From: Rhodospirillaceae bacterium
GTDB lineage: Bacteria; Pseudomonadota; Alphaproteobacteria; Rhodospirillales; Magnetovibrionaceae
Length of the DNA stretch: 7,527 nt
Assembly (NCBI GenBank): GCA_029881835.1
Contig: JAOULV010000059.1
Span: 1-7,527 of the forward strand
Direction: 5' to 3'
Numbering within the stretch: position 1 is the stretch's first letter; every line of letters starts with the position of its first letter. Positions 4,903 through 7,527 of the stretch are shown here, piece after piece. Position numbers and translations under genes: made by a program. The notes beneath the pieces were generated by a model. That model was not told where the DNA came from and did not search any database. It worked only from the letters and a program-made list of their open reading frames with translations.

Positions 4903-5862
4903 ATGGCCTCTGTGAATATTTCATTTTTAAAAAAACACCCCCTTTCCTTGCTGGTTATGGCCTTGCTGGTTATGGCCTTGCTGGTTTTAGCTGGGCTAGC
5001 GCTTGGCACGCAGGTTTCCTATGCCGACCAGACCAGAGTTCTTAAATATGACAAGGACGGCAACGTAATTGGTGTTGAAAACAGAGAAATAAACACAACC
5101 GATAGACCGGTGCGGAAAGACAGCAATAAAAACAAAGCGGAAAATAAAAAAACAAACTTCAGTGACGGGCCATCAACATTCAACCCCGATACCGAATACG
5201 AGCAAGGCGAAGTTGTGGTGGTAGATCCCCCTTCCGGGTTCGTCGAAAAAGTTCGCACCAACGGTTTTTATGTTATTGAGCAAACCCGTTTAGATAATTT
5301 GGGTATAGAAATAATTCGTCTTTCAACCCCAAGCGGGATGGACGTAAAAGAAGCAATTCGGGTTTTAGCAAAACAGTTCCCCGGCGTTACGGTTGATGCC
5401 AACACAAGATTTGACCCCAGCTCCGGGCGCGAAGATGCAAACGCAAGAATTATGGGCGGATGGCAAAGCCTGGCGCCTGATTGCGGAAAAAATCTTGTTT
5501 TGGGGATGATTGATTCTGGAATTGACATAAACCATCCCGCGCTCAAAGGGCAAAAAATTGAATATCAGGAATTTTATAAACCTGGCCGCAAACCAGCCCC
5601 GCCCGACCACGGAACCGGCGTCGCCGCCATGTTGGTGGGGCGCGCCGAATGGGGTGGGCTTGTTCCCGGTGCACAGCTTTATGCCGCAAATATGTTTGAG
5701 CTAAATGAAGAAGGGAAAAAGGTCGGTAGTGCAATTGGGTTGATCAAATCAATGGACTGGATGGCGTCTAAAAAAGTTGATGCCGTAAACATGAGCGTTG
5801 CCGGTGGCGATAACAAGGTTGTACGCAAAGCGTTGGATATTGCAAAAAAACAAAATCTTTAG
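4903..5862 (+). CDS. S8 subtilisin-family serine peptidase, exported, truncated by an in-frame amber codon
   Basis: This is the N-terminal 319 residues of an exported subtilase. From ATG 4903 there is a KK n-region, a hydrophobic core built from an LLVMA repeat, and likely cleavage after SYA. A polar Lys/Asn-rich linker (about 45-90) follows, then a propeptide-like region (about 100-172), then the catalytic domain. The catalytic Asp is D204 in MIDSGID and the catalytic His is H236 in DHGTGVAAML. The frame stops at TAG 5860-5862, within the strand that normally leads into the AAxGN oxyanion motif. The oxyanion Asn and catalytic Ser therefore lie beyond it (5863-6246), and the truncated product should be inactive. 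Alternatives to a true nonsense mutation are a sequencing error or readthrough. A longer frame begins at TTG 4870, but that lies at the predicted transcription start. Confidence 0.8.
   Translation: MASVNISFLKKHPLSLLVMALLVMALLVLAGLALGTQVSYADQTRVLKYDKDGNVIGVENREINTTDRPVRKDSNKNKAENKKTNFSDGPSTFNPDTEYEQGEVVVVDPPSGFVEKVRTNGFYVIEQTRLDNLGIEIIRLSTPSGMDVKEAIRVLAKQFPGVTVDANTRFDPSSGREDANARIMGGWQSLAPDCGKNLVLGMIDSGIDINHPALKGQKIEYQEFYKPGRKPAPPDHGTGVAAMLVGRAEWGGLVPGAQLYAANMFELNEEGKKVGSAIGLIKSMDWMASKKVDAVNMSVAGGDNKVVRKALDIAKKQNL
4946..4990 (+). repeat. Three tandem 15-bp units inside the signal-peptide coding region
   Basis: Two identical copies of CCTTGCTGGTTATGG (4946-4960, 4961-4975) are followed by a third with two changes (CCTTGCTGGTTTTAG, 4976-4990). 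They encode the repeated LLVMA LLVMA LLVLA hydrophobic core of the protease signal peptide. The unit is a multiple of three, so slippage would change core length without changing frame. Confidence 0.85.
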
Positions 5863-6246
5863 CTTATTGCCGCTGTCGGAAACTGGGGCCGTTCGGATAA
5901 GCCCGCCTACCCCGCTGCCTACGGTGAGGTTATTGCCGTTACCGCATTAAAAGGTGGCGAGCTTATATACAGTCACGCCAACACCGGAAATTATGTCGAC
6001 TTTGCCGCCCCCGGAGTTGGCATTTGGGTTGCAACACCGGGTGGTGGCGGTGAAATACAAAGCGGTACATCATATGCAACCCCGTTTATAACCGCGATTG
6101 CCGCAGTGTTGCGCAAAAGCGGGCGGGCCGAAAGCCCCGCTGCCTTCAAGCAACTACTAACAAAAGTTACCAAAGATTTAGGCAAGCCCGGAAAAGACGA
6201 AGTTTTTGGAACGGGCGCGGTCAGGGCCAAGCCTACTTGCAGTTAA
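5863..6246 (+). pseudogene. C-terminal part of the S8 peptidase, cut off by the amber codon at 5860-5862
   Basis: In the same frame directly after TAG 5860-5862, 127 codons continue to a TAA at 6244-6246 with no further stop or frameshift. They encode the missing half of the subtilase fold: AAVGN with the oxyanion Asn (N327 if the amber codon counts as one residue), VDFAAPGVGIWVATPGG, and GTSYATPF with the catalytic Ser (S390). The read-through protein would be 447 residues, a normal size for an exported subtilase with a propeptide. The fragment contains no ATG, so it is unlikely to be made on its own. Aligned with typical subtilases (G-V-V-V-V-A-A-A-G-N), the amber position should be a buried hydrophobic residue, so TTG (Leu) to TAG is the simplest origin. 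The intact reading suggests a recent lesion, an assembly error or suppression. Confidence 0.8.
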
Positions 6247-6271
6247 GCAATATGGGTAAGTATAAATAAGC

Positions 6272-6679
6272 TCAATTTACATTCAGCGCCGCAATGGCAT
6301 TGATAAGGGCTTCTGCTTCAAACGGTTTTTCAAGCGTGACTTCAGCCCCGAATGCGGCGGCGGCCGGAAGATAATTTTTGTGCAACACCGCCCCACCGCC
6401 TGAAATGGCAATGGTTTTCATATCAGGATAATTTATTCTTATTTCGCGAATTAGCTCAAGCCCGTCAGTGTCCGGCAAAAGCAAATCAATAATGGCGATA
6501 TCAAATTTTTTATCTTTTGCAGCGCGCATGGCATCTTTTGCGTTGTCAAAATCTGACACGCCATGATTAACACCCTGCAATACGGTACGAATAGATAACC
6601 GGACTTCGCGGTCATCATCAATTAATAAAATGTTGCTCAATCTTTGCGTACCCCAGTTTAAAAATACACCTGCGCACAT
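6272..6679 (-). CDS. Single-domain response regulator (receiver domain only)
   Basis: This 135-residue protein consists of one CheY-like receiver domain with no output domain. The acidic pocket is DDD at 21-23, the phosphoacceptor is D65 in IIDLLLPDTDG, the conserved Thr/Ser is S93 in AISGGG, and the conserved lysine is K118 in LEKPF. All phosphotransfer residues are therefore present. The first 13 residues of the ATG version (start 6679) do not look like receiver sequence. A TTG at 6640 would give a start of the form MSNILLIDDD, the usual family beginning, and may be the true start. Neither start has a clear ribosome-binding site. No histidine kinase is in the window, so its partner is unknown. 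It may act by protein contact or as a phosphorelay intermediate. It converges with the broken protease gene, with 25 bp between them. Confidence 0.88.
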   Translation of the reverse strand: MCAGVFLNWGTQRLSNILLIDDDREVRLSIRTVLQGVNHGVSDFDNAKDAMRAAKDKKFDIAIIDLLLPDTDGLELIREIRINYPDMKTIAISGGGAVLHKNYLPAAAAFGAEVTLEKPFEAEALINAIAALNVN

Positions 6680-6831
6680 TTGCGTTGTGCGCGGTCGGGC
6701 AATGATACTGCCGCGTAATGTATGAGCGGAATATGCATTAAGGATTGGGCAGGCTAATCAATTTGGATAGTGACAATTCACAAACAAATTAGCCATATGC
6801 CCATATGACATTAAAAAATGCCGGCGTAGGC
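6680..6831. other. Intergenic region between GDPD and response regulator genes
   Basis: This 150-base spacer has no plausible coding frame. It contains the interrupted dyad at 6752-6794 and a short direct repeat CCATATG (6793-6799 and 6801-6807). Any promoter for the response regulator would lie here, but no clear -35/-10 pair was identified. Confidence 0.5.
6752..6794. repeat. Interrupted inverted repeat (long imperfect hairpin)
   Basis: GGCTAA (6752-6757) pairs with TTAGCC (6789-6794). After a 4-base bulge, TTTG (6762-6765) pairs with CAAA (6785-6788). Inside the loop, GTGA (6770-6773) pairs with TCAC (6778-6781) around a 4-base loop. No T-run follows on either strand, so it is not an ordinary intrinsic terminator. 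It could be an operator or an mRNA structure between the two leftward genes. Confidence 0.4.
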
Positions 6832-7527
6832 TTAGAATTTTTCGGGGAAATTGGTGAAAATACCATCAACCCCAATGGCATAAAGGTCTTTGGCTATCTT
6901 GGGGTCGTCAACCGTATAGGCCAAAACCAAATACCCCGCTGATTTTATATCCTTAACCACATCGGGTTTGGCCGCCGAATAATGCATATGGAAACTGACG
7001 CAGTCATTTTGCAATAATAGCTGATGCCAGTTTTCTGGAACATCATCGCTTATTATGCCGCAAGGAATATGCGGTAGTGCCTGATGAAATGCGCTAATCG
7101 CGATTTGGCTGAAAGATGAAACAATGATTTGGGCATCTCGCGGCCAATATTTTTCAATGTCCGCACTTACGACCTTGGCCGTTTGTTCATCAAGCCCGGG
7201 CGATGGTTTTATTTCGAGATTGAGAAAAAGCCCCCGCTTAACAATAAGGTCAATAGCTTCTTTAAGGGTGGGAATTCGCTCACCCGTAAATTCATCAGAA
7301 AACCATTTTCCGGCGTCAAGTTCACGAATTTGCGAATAGGTTTTTTCCGCAACCGCCCCCTTGCCATCCGAACAGCGCTCAACGGTTTCATCGTGAATGA
7401 TAACCGCAATGCCGTCGCTGGTTATGTTGACATCAAGCTCAACACCCTTGGCACCCAAATCGGCGGCGCGAGAAAAAGCCGCCAGAGTATTTTCCGGCGC
7501 AACGCCACTGGCCCCGCGATGGGCAAT
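6832..7527 (-). CDS. Glycerophosphodiester phosphodiesterase (5' end cut by window edge)
   Basis: This GDPD-family enzyme hydrolyses glycerophosphodiesters to glycerol 3-phosphate and an alcohol (UgpQ-like type, EC 3.1.4.46). The leftward frame is open through the right edge, so the first residues are missing and 231 codons are visible. The visible start IAHRGAS already contains the catalytic HRG motif (H3, R4), followed by PENTLAAF. Metal and catalytic residues follow: E30 and D32 in VELDV, H45 in IIHDETV, and E105 and K107 in LEIKPS. The C-terminal AYTVDDPKIAKDLYAIGVDGIFTNFP is the family's closing TIM-barrel strand. HRG normally lies near the N-terminus in cytoplasmic GDPDs, so little is probably missing, but a signal peptide outside the window cannot be excluded. 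A TTG at 7458 is not the start, because conserved sequence continues upstream of it. Confidence 0.93.
   Translation of the reverse strand: MAHRGASGVAPENTLAAFSRAADLGAKGVELDVNITSDGIAVIIHDETVERCSDGKGAVAEKTYSQIRELDAGKWFSDEFTGERIPTLKEAIDLIVKRGLFLNLEIKPSPGLDEQTAKVVSADIEKYWPRDAQIIVSSFSQIAISAFHQALPHIPCGIISDDVPENWHQLLLQNDCVSFHMHYSAAKPDVVKDIKSAGYLVLAYTVDDPKIAKDLYAIGVDGIFTNFPEKF

Noticed and set aside
5860..5862. Pyrrolysine insertion at the amber codon
   Set aside because: A hydrophobic strand residue is expected there, no pyl genes are in view, and the organism appears alphaproteobacterial, where pyrrolysine use is not expected.
6813..6831. GCC-TACGCC-GGC followed by ATTTTTT as an intrinsic terminator of the GDPD gene (minus strand)
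   Set aside because: The T-run is suggestive, but the stem is only 3 bp, too short to call.

Overview
The window looks like part of a moderate-GC alphaproteobacterial chromosome (GC in the mid-forties by eye, many A- and T-ending codons). The lineage is an inference. It rests on the type of Zur protein (an HxHxxC motif before the helix-turn-helix domain), on a palindromic operator with an ATGTTATAACAT core, and on the zur/znuCB-znuA divergent layout. No rRNA, tRNA, CRISPR array or insertion sequence was seen.

Left half (1-4287), zinc homeostasis. zur, znuC and znuB run leftwards as a tightly overlapping operon, with znuB cut by the window edge. znuA runs rightwards from the same intergenic region, where a perfect 16-bp palindrome (1757-1772) is the probable Zur operator for both directions. 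Behind znuA come hisI (phosphoribosyl-AMP cyclohydrolase, a zinc enzyme of histidine synthesis) and a COG0523/CobW-type GTPase metallochaperone. The last two genes overlap by 11 bp. ZnuA would bind Zn in the periplasm, ZnuB and ZnuC would import it, Zur would sense it, and the GTPase may deliver it to a client, for which the coupled HisI is an obvious candidate.

Right half (4310-7527), a mixed region. A PilZ-domain protein (leftward) is divergent from an exported subtilisin-family (S8) protease. The protease frame is broken by one in-frame amber codon at 5860-5862, after the catalytic Asp and His but before the oxyanion Asn and catalytic Ser, and the remaining 127 codons are otherwise intact. 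A stand-alone receiver-domain response regulator and a glycerophosphodiester phosphodiesterase (5' end cut by the window edge) follow, both leftward.

No gene-free stretch exceeds 300 bases. The two larger gaps are 4673-4902 (promoter region) and 6680-6831 (dyad symmetry, no gene seen). The points most worth a second look are the amber codon in the protease, the hisI-COG0523 coupling next to a Zur-regulated transporter, and the 10-bp periodic repeat in the zur leader.
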